From assembly GCF_014635285.1 (NCBI RefSeq), contig NZ_BMCR01000002.1, positions 372,001 through 436,000 on the forward strand: a stretch of DNA of 64,000 nucleotides, read 5' to 3'. The notes beneath the pieces are model-generated. The model was given only the letters and a program-made list of their open reading frames with translations, had not been told where the DNA came from and made no database searches. This document shows, one piece after another, positions 39,914-48,972 of the stretch (position 1 is the stretch's first letter; every line of letters begins with the position of its first letter). A program made the translations under genes and the position numbers. This DNA is from Stappia taiwanensis. GTDB taxonomy: Bacteria; Pseudomonadota; Alphaproteobacteria; Rhizobiales; Stappiaceae.

Positions 39914-40525
39914 ATGGCCGAAGATCTCATCCGATACGATATCGTCATTCAGGACGCGCTGCGCGGCGCCGTCCGGAAGATCCTCACCGAGGTCGCCCGG
40001 ATCGGCTTGCCCGGCGAGCACCATTTCTACATTGCCTTCGATACCAATGCCCCGGGCGTGCGGATCTCCTCGCGCCTTCACGAGCGGTACCCGAAGGAAA
40101 TGACAGTGGTGCTTCAGCATCAGTTCTGGGACCTCAACGTCACCGAGCACGCCTTTGAAGTGGGCCTGTCCTTCGGCGGCATCCCGGAAAAGCTGTTCGT
40201 GCCATTCTCCTCGATCAAGGGCTTCTTTGACCCTTCCGTGCAGTTCGCGCTGGAATTCGAGCCCGGCAAGACCGCCGAGGAGCTGCCCGAGGATCTGGTC
40301 GATGCGGCCCGCGCCCAGGCCCGTGCCGAGGCGACCCTGACCGAGGTCGAGCAGGCGACAACCACGGAGGCGGAGGCCGATACCGCCGCCGAACCGGCCA
40401 CGCCAGCCAAGGCCAGCAAGGCCACCAAGTCGGAAAACGCGGCGGACACGGACGACGGCGCGGAAAAAAGCGACACCAGCGGCGCCGATGTGGTCTCGCT
40501 CGACGCTTTCCGCAAGAAGACCTGA
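39914..40525 (+). CDS. sspB: ClpXP adaptor SspB, alpha type
   Basis: Binds ssrA-tagged proteins and delivers them to ClpXP. The 203-residue protein has the folded domain at residues 1-120 (DLIRYDIVIQDALRGAVRKI, GEHHFYIAFDTNAPGV, FEVGLSFGGIPEKLFVPFSS). A long acidic, Ala-rich linker and a conserved C-terminal tail VVSLDAFRKKT follow, the likely ClpX-docking peptide. It sits directly after ssrA. Confidence 0.95.
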   Translation: MAEDLIRYDIVIQDALRGAVRKILTEVARIGLPGEHHFYIAFDTNAPGVRISSRLHERYPKEMTVVLQHQFWDLNVTEHAFEVGLSFGGIPEKLFVPFSSIKGFFDPSVQFALEFEPGKTAEELPEDLVDAARAQARAEATLTEVEQATTTEAEADTAAEPATPAKASKATKSENAADTDDGAEKSDTSGADVVSLDAFRKKT

Positions 40526-40552
40526 TCAGACGGGTCGGCTAGGAGCGGCGGG

Positions 40553-40753
40553 ATGACAGGTGACATTGTCAATCTTCGGCAGGCTCGCAAGACCCGCAAG
40601 CGGGCGGAGAAGACCGCGAAGGCTGCGGAAAACCGCACCCGCTTCGGCCGCACCAGGGCCGAACGCGCCCGCGACGCACTGGAAGAGGGCCGGGCCACCG
40701 CCCGGCTCGACGGGCTGCGCCGCGAACGCCCGGACGCACCCGACGAGGCCTGA
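40553..40753 (+). CDS. DUF4169 family protein
   Basis: A 66-residue basic, helical protein starting MTGDIVNLRQARKTRKRAEK, with ENRTRFGRTRAERARDALE. DUF4169 proteins are small, alphaproteobacterial and of unknown function. It follows sspB by 27 bp and precedes the RHH gene by 11 bp, so the three are probably co-transcribed. Confidence 0.85.
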   Translation: MTGDIVNLRQARKTRKRAEKTAKAAENRTRFGRTRAERARDALEEGRATARLDGLRRERPDAPDEA

Positions 40754-40764
40754 GGGCACCCCAT

Positions 40765-41010
40765 ATGTCCCTCAGCAAACGTTCCCTGACCTTGCATGGC
40801 CATCGCACCAGCCTGGCGCTTGAGCCGGAGTTCTGGTCGGCGCTGGAAGACATCGCCGCAAGCGAGCGGATCAGCCTGCCGATGCTGGTGGCGCGGATCG
40901 ACGATGGCCGCCAGCTCGACCCGGCGACCCTGCCGCCCTCGCTCTCCTCGGCCTTGCGCGTCGCCGCGCTCAATCACTTCCGAAAAAATCGCAGCGACCC
41001 GGCACCCTGA
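40765..41010 (+). CDS. ribbon-helix-helix domain protein
   Basis: An 81-residue RHH_4-type protein. The ribbon strand is KRSLTLHGHRTSLALEPEFW, and the helices are LEDIAASERISLPMLVARID and SALRVAALNHFRK. It probably binds DNA; its targets are unknown. It ends 21 bp before the convergent AsmA-like gene. Confidence 0.85.
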   Translation: MSLSKRSLTLHGHRTSLALEPEFWSALEDIAASERISLPMLVARIDDGRQLDPATLPPSLSSALRVAALNHFRKNRSDPAP

Positions 41011-41031
41011 CCTCACGCGACAGAACCGGTT

Positions 41032-44000
41032 TCAGCGATCCGGCGTCACGTCGATGAACACCGGTGGCTCCAGTGGCGGCAGCAATTGCGGCGGCTGACC
41101 CGTATTCGGATCAGGCCGGGCACTTGCCGCACCGTCGACCGCTTCAAGCGCCCGGCGGATCCGATTACCGAAATCTGGTTGCCGCGGGGTGGTCGGCGCG
41201 CGCCCACGATCGGCGGCGATCGGCTTGGGCGGCAGCCGTGGCGCCGCGCCCGCCTCCGGTTGCCGCGCCTCGGGCTTTTCCGTCTCCACCGCAGCGTCGG
41301 CGTCTGCTGGCGGCACGGCTTGCTCCGCGTCGCGGTCCGCTGGCTGAGGCACCGCCCTCGCTTTCGCCTCTGCCTCAGCTTTCGCCTCCGCCTCTTCCCG
41401 CTCGCGCCGCCGCTTTTCCTCCCGGGCGCGCCGCATCTCGCGCATCAACCGGTCCCGCTCGGTGATTTCCGCCTGCAACTCCTCCACCCGCCGCACCTCC
41501 TGTTCGAAGGCGCGCAAGGTCAGGAAGGCGGTGAAGGGGGTGATGTCGATGGTCCGCGACGGCGCGGCCAGATCGCCGGAGAACACCAGCCCGACCTCCG
41601 GCTCCGCCCCGGTCACCGCTTCCTCGCCCGCTTCCACCTTGAGCGCGAAGTCGCTTTGCAGGGTCTTCTCCTCCAGATCGACCTGAGCGCTGCCAAAGAC
41701 ACTGGCGCCAGTATCGCCGTCGGCATTGTCGAGGGTGACGTTGCTGACCCGCGCCACGCCGCCGGCCACGGAGAAGCTGGCCTCCAGCGTGTCGAACCTG
41801 AGCCGCCCGGTATCGAGATGGCTGGCGAAGGCCTCGCGCACGGTCGCGTCATCCACATCGAGCCCCGCGTCCACCGCCCGGATCACCAGCCCGAAGGCCT
41901 CCGGATTGAGCCCCCGGATCTCGCCGGCGCCGACCTTCACCGTGCCGCCCCCCGACAGGCTGGCGACAATCCCGGCAACCGACCGTCCGGTGCCTTCAAG
42001 GTCGAGTGCCAGATCGAACCGACCGGTCGCCACCGGACGCCCGCCACGCCGCCAGATCAGATCCTCCAGCGCCGCCCCGTCCAGCCGCAAGGAGGCCGAA
42101 AGGCCGGCCTGTCCGCCAGAGCGGGTCAGCCCATAGCTGCCGGTCAACTGGCCACCAGCGAAACCGGCCTCGCTGACATCCAGCGTCAGCGCCTCGTTCT
42201 TCAGCGACAGGCGCCCGACCAGCTGTGAGGCCTCCGGTCCAACGCCCAAATCGGCGGCCACTGCGGTGACGTCGACCGCGACATCGACCGCCGGCAGGAT
42301 CGGCGCGGTGAACGCCGCCTCCGGCCAGGCTCCGCTTGTGGCAGCGGAGAATTGATCCGCGCCAAGCACCAGGTCGCTGAGGCCGGCAAGATCCAGATCC
42401 GACAGGTCGAGCCGCCCCCGCACTCTCGGCTCGGCGCTGGAAACACCCCGGCGCAGGTCGAGTTGCAACGCGCCATCGACCCGCACACCAGCCAGCGATC
42501 CGCCGATCCCGGTCAGCTCAAAGGTATCGCCCGCGCCCTTCAGGCTCATGGCAAGATCGACCGTCCCGGCGCTGCTCGACAGCGAGGGCAACCGGCCGGT
42601 CACCAGCGTCAGCGGCAACAGATCCTCCGCCCGGGCGATCACGTCGGCGCTGTAGCGCGCGGCGCCCGCCCGGGGCAAGACAACACGGCCCACCGCCTCC
42701 AGCGAAGCCCCGCCGAGATAGAGCCGAGCATAGCCGTCGAGCCCGTCTTCGGGGATGCCGCCGGCGCCCAATTCCAGCCGTGCCTCGCCGAGGCTGGCAA
42801 CCGGCAGCACCGTCACCCCGGTCTGGGCGAGCAGCCGGCCACCATCGGCCGCCGTGAACCCGGCCTCGAAATCCGCCTTCGCCTCGTCCCAGCGGTCGAT
42901 CCGTCCGGTCAGCCCGGCGCTGACATCGACCTCGGTACCGCCCGCATCACCGCGCGCGGTCAATGTCACCCGCGACTGTGCACCGCCACCGCTGCCGCTC
43001 GCCTCCCCGGTGAAATCCAGCTCCAGCTTCGCCGGGGAGAACTCCGCCGCCCGGCGGGTGAAGCGGCGCAAGGCGCGCGCCTCGGGGAAGAGGGTTTCGA
43101 GGAGGGCGGCCACGCCGGACATCCGCCGCGCGTCCACGGTTGCCTTGATCTGGCCGGAGGGCGCCTGCGACAGAGCCTCCACCGCACCGCTGGCGGTGAG
43201 GTTCGCACCGGCAAGATCAGAGACCGTCAATTCGTCAATCGTCAGCCGATCATCCTCATAGGCAGCCCTCAGCGCCACCGCCTTCGCGGTGAAGTCCTGG
43301 ATCCGGACTTCCTGCGCGAACAGGCGCAGCGCGAACTGCGTTGCCGCACCGCGCAAGCTCTCCAGAATGCCGTCCTCACCGCCCAGGAACACCCGGGCGA
43401 GCAGCACCACCTGATCCGTGTTCAGCCGATCTGCATCGAAATCGGCCTCCAGCCTCGCCGCCCCTTTGGCCGTTGCGCCCGTGTCAGCCGCCGTATAGGA
43501 GACCGCGCCCCGCAGCGCATCCTCGCCCAGCTCGACCGTCAAATCGGTCAGCGCGAAACCGGCTTCGGAGGCCGAGATCCGGCTTTCCAGCGCAAAGGGA
43601 TCGACGGCGGCATCGAGCGCCACTCCGTGGCGCCACCAGTCGGCAAAACCATTGGGCTGCGCCACCGCGGCGGCAAAGCTGCCGCGGAAGGCCGGCGCCG
43701 GCTGCAATTCCAGATCGCCGCGCAACAGCACCTCGCTTCGGCCCGGCAGCCGGCCCGACAGCTCCCGCAGCCGCCAGCCGCTGGCCAGCCGCTCCGCGTC
43801 GATCCGCAGGGTCTGGGCAAGACCGCCGCCAGCGACCAGCGCCGGCACATCGAGCCGCACGCGGCCCGGGATCGAAGGATGCGGCAGGGCGCGCAGGGCG
43901 GACAGCAAGAGCTGACCGGCCTCCGGCACCGCCAGCGGCTCCTGCGGCCCGCGCCCGGCCATGCGGTCAAGGTCGACCTGCTTGGCCCGCGCCTGCAAAT

Positions 44001-44907
44001 CGAAGCCATAAGGCGCGGTCAGGGCCACCTCCAGCCGCCCTTCCAGGGTCATCGGCCGCTCTTGCGGGCCGTAGCGCAAGGAGGCTTCGGTCAGGTCCAG
44101 CGCGGCGACATCGAGCGTGAAGGTCCCCTCGCTCTTCCAAGCGTGCGTCCGCTCCTCCTCCGGCGTCACCGAGGTCAGGGAATAGCTGCCTTCATAAGCC
44201 GGACGCCCCCCATCCTGGCTCAGCCGTCCATCCATGATCAGATCGAGCGGCACGGCAATCGGCGTCAGCCGGGTGCGCAGCCGCACCGCCCCCGTCTCGT
44301 CCCGCCGGCCGGTCGCCATCATCACCGTGGCCCGCTCGCCGGCGAACCGGGCGGTGCCATCGATCTTGTAGGGGCCGAGCAGAGAGCGCGCCGCCACCAG
44401 AATGTCGATATCATCGACCTGGTGGCTGCGGCCGGAGCGGGCATCGATCACCGTCACACTGCCATCGGTGATGTCCACCTGTTCCAGCATCACCTGATCC
44501 GGATCGAGCGAGGACAGCATGCTCTGACGCTCCAACCCGGTAAACCAGTCCAGCCGCCCCTGCTCATCCAGCGACAGCGTGAGCTCCGGCTTGTCCAGAT
44601 GCATGTCGATGATGCGCAATTCACCCTTGAGGAGCGGCGGCAGCTCGATCCGCACCTCGAAACGCGACACCGCCAACAGCGGATCTTCCGGCGCACCCAC
44701 CCTGACATCGGAGAAGGTCAGCGTCGGCGTCGGCAACAGGCGCATCTGCGCCTCGCCCATCACCGCCACCTTGTGGCCGAGCATCTGCTCGCCGTAGGTC
44801 TCGAAGGTGGTGCGATAGGCGGTCCAGTCGATGAAGAACGGCCCGACCAGCGCCGCCAGCAGCGCCAGGATCAACGCGACACCAATGGTGATGTAGATCG
44901 AGTTCAG
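41032..44907 (-). CDS. AsmA family protein, large
   Basis: About 1290 residues. An N-terminal membrane anchor (IYITIGVALILALLAALVGPFF) precedes a very long beta-rich periplasmic body with AsmA repeats. The C-terminal AsmA core has FDTLEASFSVAGGVARVSNV, followed by a Glu/Arg-rich coiled coil and a Pro-rich tail. AsmA-like proteins form bridges that move phospholipids between membranes. The frame extends past the first usable TTG (44874) through the full anchor, and no ATG, GTG or TTG is found there. CTG at 44907, after GGAGAG, is proposed. TTG 44874 would cut the membrane segment. Confidence 0.85.
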   Translation of the reverse strand: MNSIYITIGVALILALLAALVGPFFIDWTAYRTTFETYGEQMLGHKVAVMGEAQMRLLPTPTLTFSDVRVGAPEDPLLAVSRFEVRIELPPLLKGELRIIDMHLDKPELTLSLDEQGRLDWFTGLERQSMLSSLDPDQVMLEQVDITDGSVTVIDARSGRSHQVDDIDILVAARSLLGPYKIDGTARFAGERATVMMATGRRDETGAVRLRTRLTPIAVPLDLIMDGRLSQDGGRPAYEGSYSLTSVTPEEERTHAWKSEGTFTLDVAALDLTEASLRYGPQERPMTLEGRLEVALTAPYGFDLQARAKQVDLDRMAGRGPQEPLAVPEAGQLLLSALRALPHPSIPGRVRLDVPALVAGGGLAQTLRIDAERLASGWRLRELSGRLPGRSEVLLRGDLELQPAPAFRGSFAAAVAQPNGFADWWRHGVALDAAVDPFALESRISASEAGFALTDLTVELGEDALRGAVSYTAADTGATAKGAARLEADFDADRLNTDQVVLLARVFLGGEDGILESLRGAATQFALRLFAQEVRIQDFTAKAVALRAAYEDDRLTIDELTVSDLAGANLTASGAVEALSQAPSGQIKATVDARRMSGVAALLETLFPEARALRRFTRRAAEFSPAKLELDFTGEASGSGGGAQSRVTLTARGDAGGTEVDVSAGLTGRIDRWDEAKADFEAGFTAADGGRLLAQTGVTVLPVASLGEARLELGAGGIPEDGLDGYARLYLGGASLEAVGRVVLPRAGAARYSADVIARAEDLLPLTLVTGRLPSLSSSAGTVDLAMSLKGAGDTFELTGIGGSLAGVRVDGALQLDLRRGVSSAEPRVRGRLDLSDLDLAGLSDLVLGADQFSAATSGAWPEAAFTAPILPAVDVAVDVTAVAADLGVGPEASQLVGRLSLKNEALTLDVSEAGFAGGQLTGSYGLTRSGGQAGLSASLRLDGAALEDLIWRRGGRPVATGRFDLALDLEGTGRSVAGIVASLSGGGTVKVGAGEIRGLNPEAFGLVIRAVDAGLDVDDATVREAFASHLDTGRLRFDTLEASFSVAGGVARVSNVTLDNADGDTGASVFGSAQVDLEEKTLQSDFALKVEAGEEAVTGAEPEVGLVFSGDLAAPSRTIDITPFTAFLTLRAFEQEVRRVEELQAEITERDRLMREMRRAREEKRRREREEAEAKAEAEAKARAVPQPADRDAEQAVPPADADAAVETEKPEARQPEAGAAPRLPPKPIAADRGRAPTTPRQPDFGNRIRRALEAVDGAASARPDPNTGQPPQLLPPLEPPVFIDVTPDR

Positions 44908-44956
44908 GATCTCTCTCCAGAATTGACCGTGCCCGCAATTGGCGACCGCCGGTGTC

Positions 44957-46369
44957 TCACATCGGCACGACCTTGCCCGGGTTGAGGATCCCGTCCGGGT
45001 CGAGCGCCGCCTTCACCGCTCGCATGACATCGAGGCCGGCGCCATGCTCGCGCGTCAGGTATTTCATCTTGCCCTGGCCGACGCCATGTTCGCCGGTGCA
45101 GGTGCCGCCCATCTCGATCGCCCGCCAGTTGAGCCGCTCGATGAACCCTTCGGCCGCAGCGATTTCCTGCGGATTGTCCACATCCACCAGCACAAGCGTA
45201 TGAAAGTTGCCGTCGCCCACATGGCCGACCAGCGGGCCGATCAGACCGGCCTCGTTGAGATCGGCCATGGTGGCCTTGATGCAATCGGCCAGCCGGGAAA
45301 TCGGCACGCAGACATCGGTCGAGACCCCCTTGGCCCCGGGCCGAAGCCCCAGCGCCGCCCAATAGGCGTCGTGACGCGCGCTCCACAGCCGGCTGCGCTC
45401 TTCCGCCTTGGTCGCCCAGGTGAACTCGCCGCCGCCATTGTCCCTGGCGATCTCGCCGAACAATTCGCTCTGTTCACGCACCCCGGCCTCCGAGCCGTGA
45501 AACTCGACGAACAGGGTCGGCGTTTCGACCAGATCGAGCTTCGAATAGGCGTTGCAGGCGCGGATCTGCAGCGCGTCGAGCAACTCGATCCGCGCCACCG
45601 GCAGCCCGCACTGGATGGTGGTGATCACCGTGTTGCAGGCGCTTTCCAGATCCGGGAAGGGGCAAACGCCGCCGGAAACCGCCTCGGGAATGCCATGCAG
45701 GCGCAAGGTGACCTCGGTGATGATCCCGAGGGTGCCTTCCGAGCCGACCATCAACCGGGTGAGATCGTAACCGGCGGAGGATTTGCGCGCCCGGCCGCCG
45801 GTATGCACCACCGTGCCGTCGGCCATCACCACCGTCAGCGCCAGCACCGCATCCTTCATGGTGCCGTAGCGCACCGCGTTGGTGCCAGAAGCGCGGGTCG
45901 CCGCCATGCCGCCGAGGCTGGCATCGGCGCCCGGGTCGATCGGGAAGAACAGGCCGGTGTCGCGCAGGTATTCGTTGAGCTGCTTGCGCGTCACCCCGGC
46001 CTCGACCACGCAGTCGAGATCTTCGGCATTGACCTGCAGCACCCGGTTCATCCGTGACATGTCGACCGAGATGCCGCCGGCCGGCGCGTTGACGTGGCCC
46101 TCCAGCGACGAGCCGGTGCCGAAGGCGATCACCGGCACCTTGTGCTCGGCGCAGACCTTCACCACCTCGGCCACTTCCTCGGTGCTCTCGGCGAACACCA
46201 CCCCGTCGGGCGCCTGATTCGGCAGCCAGGTGGTGGTGTGGCCATGCTGCTCGCGCAGCGCCGCAGCCGCTGAGAACCGGTCTCCGAACCGCTGGGCGAG
46301 GATCGCCACCGCCAGTTCGATGCCGGTTTCGTTGCGCTCCACCGGCATTTGCAGGGATACGAGGGTCAT
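44957..46369 (-). CDS. FAD-binding oxidoreductase, D-lactate dehydrogenase (cytochrome)/GlcD type
   Basis: A 470-residue flavoenzyme oxidising a 2-hydroxy acid. The PCMH FAD domain has VIAFGTGSSLEGHV, DPGADASLGGMAATRASG and MVGSEGTLGIITEVTLRL. The C-terminal domain has LVGHVGDGNFHTLVLVD and CTGEHGVGQGKMKYL, with catalytic His and Glu positions. D-lactate is the most likely substrate by similarity; glycolate is possible but glcEF are absent. AGGAG lies eight bases before the ATG. The AsmA-like gene follows 50 bp later. Confidence 0.9.
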   Translation of the reverse strand: MTLVSLQMPVERNETGIELAVAILAQRFGDRFSAAAALREQHGHTTTWLPNQAPDGVVFAESTEEVAEVVKVCAEHKVPVIAFGTGSSLEGHVNAPAGGISVDMSRMNRVLQVNAEDLDCVVEAGVTRKQLNEYLRDTGLFFPIDPGADASLGGMAATRASGTNAVRYGTMKDAVLALTVVMADGTVVHTGGRARKSSAGYDLTRLMVGSEGTLGIITEVTLRLHGIPEAVSGGVCPFPDLESACNTVITTIQCGLPVARIELLDALQIRACNAYSKLDLVETPTLFVEFHGSEAGVREQSELFGEIARDNGGGEFTWATKAEERSRLWSARHDAYWAALGLRPGAKGVSTDVCVPISRLADCIKATMADLNEAGLIGPLVGHVGDGNFHTLVLVDVDNPQEIAAAEGFIERLNWRAIEMGGTCTGEHGVGQGKMKYLTREHGAGLDVMRAVKAALDPDGILNPGKVVPM

Positions 46370-46571
46370 GAGGCGCTCCTGGAACGAATGTCCGTGCAAT
46401 CCGGCGCCAGCCAAACGGCAAGGACGTTTGCGTTTGCCGCCGCAGCCGGACTAGGGTTGTATGCACAGTAGCAAAATCCGCCATCGCGGCCAAAGACTTC
46501 GGCACATCGGCGCGATTTCCGCCGCACATGCCACCCGTCCCCGTCCCGCCCCTTCCGAACGAGTTCCTTCC

Positions 46572-47066
46572 ATGCCGGACCAGACAGTGCTTCCCGCTCC
46601 CTTCGAAAGCTCCATCCAGACCGTGAAGCGGGAGTGGCTCGACTACAACGGCCACCTCAACATGGCCTACTACAACGTGCTGTTCGACACCGCGCTGGAC
46701 GAGACCTGCACCCTTCTCGGCCTCGGCCCGGACTATGTGGCCAGCCGCAACGCCTCCTATTTCACCGCCGAGGTGCATGTGTGCTACCTGCGCGAGCTGA
46801 AGGAAGGCGATCCGGTACGCACCACCGTGCGGATCCTCGGCTTCGACGACAAGCGCGTGCACATCTATCAGGAGCTCCACCACGCGGAGGACGGGTTCTT
46901 GTCCGCCACCTCCGAACAGATGGCTCTTCACGTGGACATGGGGGCGCGCAAAGTGTCGCCCTGGCCGGAAGACATCGCTACCCGGCTCGCCGAGGCCCAC
47001 AAGGCGCATGCGGAGCTTGGCCAACCGGCGCGGTCCGGACGGCGGATCGCCCTGCCATCAGGCTGA
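46572..47066 (+). CDS. hot-dog fold acyl-CoA thioesterase
   Basis: A 164-residue thioesterase of the 4-hydroxybenzoyl-CoA type: REWLDYNGHLNMAYYNVLFDTA has the catalytic Asp position, followed by YFTAEVHVCYLRELKEGDPV. Relatives include betainyl-CoA thioesterases of carnitine breakdown, but no carnitine genes are near. The substrate is unassigned. It is divergent from the FAD oxidase gene. Confidence 0.85.
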   Translation: MPDQTVLPAPFESSIQTVKREWLDYNGHLNMAYYNVLFDTALDETCTLLGLGPDYVASRNASYFTAEVHVCYLRELKEGDPVRTTVRILGFDDKRVHIYQELHHAEDGFLSATSEQMALHVDMGARKVSPWPEDIATRLAEAHKAHAELGQPARSGRRIALPSG

Positions 47067-47220
47067 CAATTCCTGCACATGGGCCATGGACGTTGCCGCC
47101 GGCAACCCTCAGCGCGTTGCCAACGCAGCGGTTTCACGGGATGATTCCCCCGTGGCCCGGTAGACCGTCCTTCCACCCTGCCTATCGACATCCTGCTTCC
47201 GGCCCAGGCCGAAGCCCGAC

Positions 47221-48888
47221 GTGCACGACACGGACCAGCGACCCATGCGGCAGCTCCTTGCCCAGTTCAAACGTCTTCCGGCCATCGTCAGCCGGTGGAT
47301 CGAACCCAATTTCCGGCTGTTTCGCACCACCCGGCTGCCGCTGGTCTGGCTGCTGTCGATCATCATCGGCCTTTTGACCGCCGTTGCCGCGATCCTGTTT
47401 CGCCTCGGCATCGGCGCGGTGCAGTGGACCTGGCTCGGCACGGCCAGCGAAGCGGTTGCCAGTGCCACCGCGCATATTCCCTGGTGGATGGTGTTGCTGG
47501 CGCCGACCGCCGGCGGCCTCGTCGTCGGTCTTTATCTGCAACTGATCCAGCCCAAGCAGCGCGCCGGCGGCGTTGCCGATGTGATCGAGGCCCGGGCGCA
47601 AGGCGGGCGCGGCCTCCCGCTCTGGCAGGGCATTTCCTCCGCCTGGCTGACCGTGATGTCGCTCGGCTGCGGCGCCAGTGCCGGCCGTGAAGGCCCGGTG
47701 GTTCACCTCGGCGCCACCATCGGCACGGCGATCTGCCAGACCTTCCGCCTGCCCAACGCCGCTCGCCGCATCCTGCTTGCCTGCGGGGTCGCCAGCGCCG
47801 TCTCCGCTTCGTTCAACGCACCGATCGCCGGGGTTCTGTTCGCCCATGAGGTGATTCTCGGCCACTACGCGATGACCGCCTTCGTCCCCATCGTCATTTC
47901 CTCGGTGATGGGCACGCTGCTGGCGCGCCTGTGGTTCGGCACGGACGTCGCCTTCGTCATCCCCGATTACCAGATCACCTCGCTGCTGGAGGTGCCGGCC
48001 TTCGCCCTGCTGGGTCTGACCTGCGCCGCCGTGGCCGTCATCTTCCAGTTCGCACTGATCGGAACGGACTGGATCGCCCGCAACATTTCCATGCCGCTGT
48101 GGATCCGGCCGGTGACCGGCGGTCTTGCCGTCGGCGCAATCGCCCTGCTTTTCCCGGAAGTTCTCGGCGTCGGCTACGAGGCGACCGACGCGGCGCTGAA
48201 GACCCAGTTGCCGCTGACCACCATGCTGGCGCTTCTGGTCGCCAAGACCGCCGCCACCTCCATCACCCTGGCCTCGCGCTTCGGCGGCGGCATCTTCTCC
48301 CCCGCCCTTTATCTTGGCGCCATGTGCGGCGGCGCCTTCGGCCTGATCGCCGCCTCGGTCTTTCCCGAGCTTGCCTCCTCGCACGGGCTCTACGCCATTC
48401 TCGGCATGGGCGCGGTCGCCGCCGCCGTGCTCGGCGCGCCCTTCTCCACCACCATGATCGTCTTCGAGCTGACCGGCGGCTATGCCCTGTCGATTGCCCT
48501 TTTGATCGCCGTTTCCATCGCCACCGGCCTGACCCAGGCGGTGCACGGCCGTTCCTACTTCCACTGGCAACTGGAAATGCGCGGGGTGATGCTGCAGGAA
48601 GGCGCACACAAATGGCTGGTGCGCATCGTCCATGTCTCCGACTTCCTCGAACCGGTCTCGCCGGAGGCGCCCCCGCCCCCGTTCGATCCGGACAGCGGCG
48701 CCCCGTCGCTGAAGGCAACCGATACGCTGGAAGCGGCGCTCAAGACCTTCGATGAGAGTGGCACCGCCCGCCTGCCGGTTCTGGATCAGGCCGATCCGAC
48801 ACGGATCATCGGCTACGCCACCCATGTACGCGCCTTGCGCTTCTTCAATTCCGAGCTAATCAACGCGCAAGTCGAGGAGCACCGCTGA
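47221..48888 (+). CDS. ClC-type chloride transporter with C-terminal CBS domain
   Basis: A 555-residue ClC family protein with about ten membrane helices. The gating Glu (E157) in GASAGREGPVVHLGA is present, consistent with H+/Cl- exchange. FGGGIFSPALYLGA and MGAVAAAVLGAPFSTTMIVFELTGG complete the selectivity region. The usual GSGIP motif is replaced by RAGGVADV, so ion selectivity may differ. A CBS-like domain lies at the C-terminus. The start is GTG 47221 or ATG 47245. Confidence 0.9.
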   Translation: MHDTDQRPMRQLLAQFKRLPAIVSRWIEPNFRLFRTTRLPLVWLLSIIIGLLTAVAAILFRLGIGAVQWTWLGTASEAVASATAHIPWWMVLLAPTAGGLVVGLYLQLIQPKQRAGGVADVIEARAQGGRGLPLWQGISSAWLTVMSLGCGASAGREGPVVHLGATIGTAICQTFRLPNAARRILLACGVASAVSASFNAPIAGVLFAHEVILGHYAMTAFVPIVISSVMGTLLARLWFGTDVAFVIPDYQITSLLEVPAFALLGLTCAAVAVIFQFALIGTDWIARNISMPLWIRPVTGGLAVGAIALLFPEVLGVGYEATDAALKTQLPLTTMLALLVAKTAATSITLASRFGGGIFSPALYLGAMCGGAFGLIAASVFPELASSHGLYAILGMGAVAAAVLGAPFSTTMIVFELTGGYALSIALLIAVSIATGLTQAVHGRSYFHWQLEMRGVMLQEGAHKWLVRIVHVSDFLEPVSPEAPPPPFDPDSGAPSLKATDTLEAALKTFDESGTARLPVLDQADPTRIIGYATHVRALRFFNSELINAQVEEHR

Positions 48889-48972
48889 GCGGGGCTGTCA
48901 CAGCCGCGCCTTCCGTGACGAGTGAGCAATTTTGTTCAAGAAACCCGGTCCGGGCCGCGATAAACTCTTCTC

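Noticed and set aside
42352-44985. Plus-strand open frame of 877 codons opposite the AsmA-like gene
   Set aside because: It has antisense composition and no recognisable motif; the minus-strand protein is clearly real.
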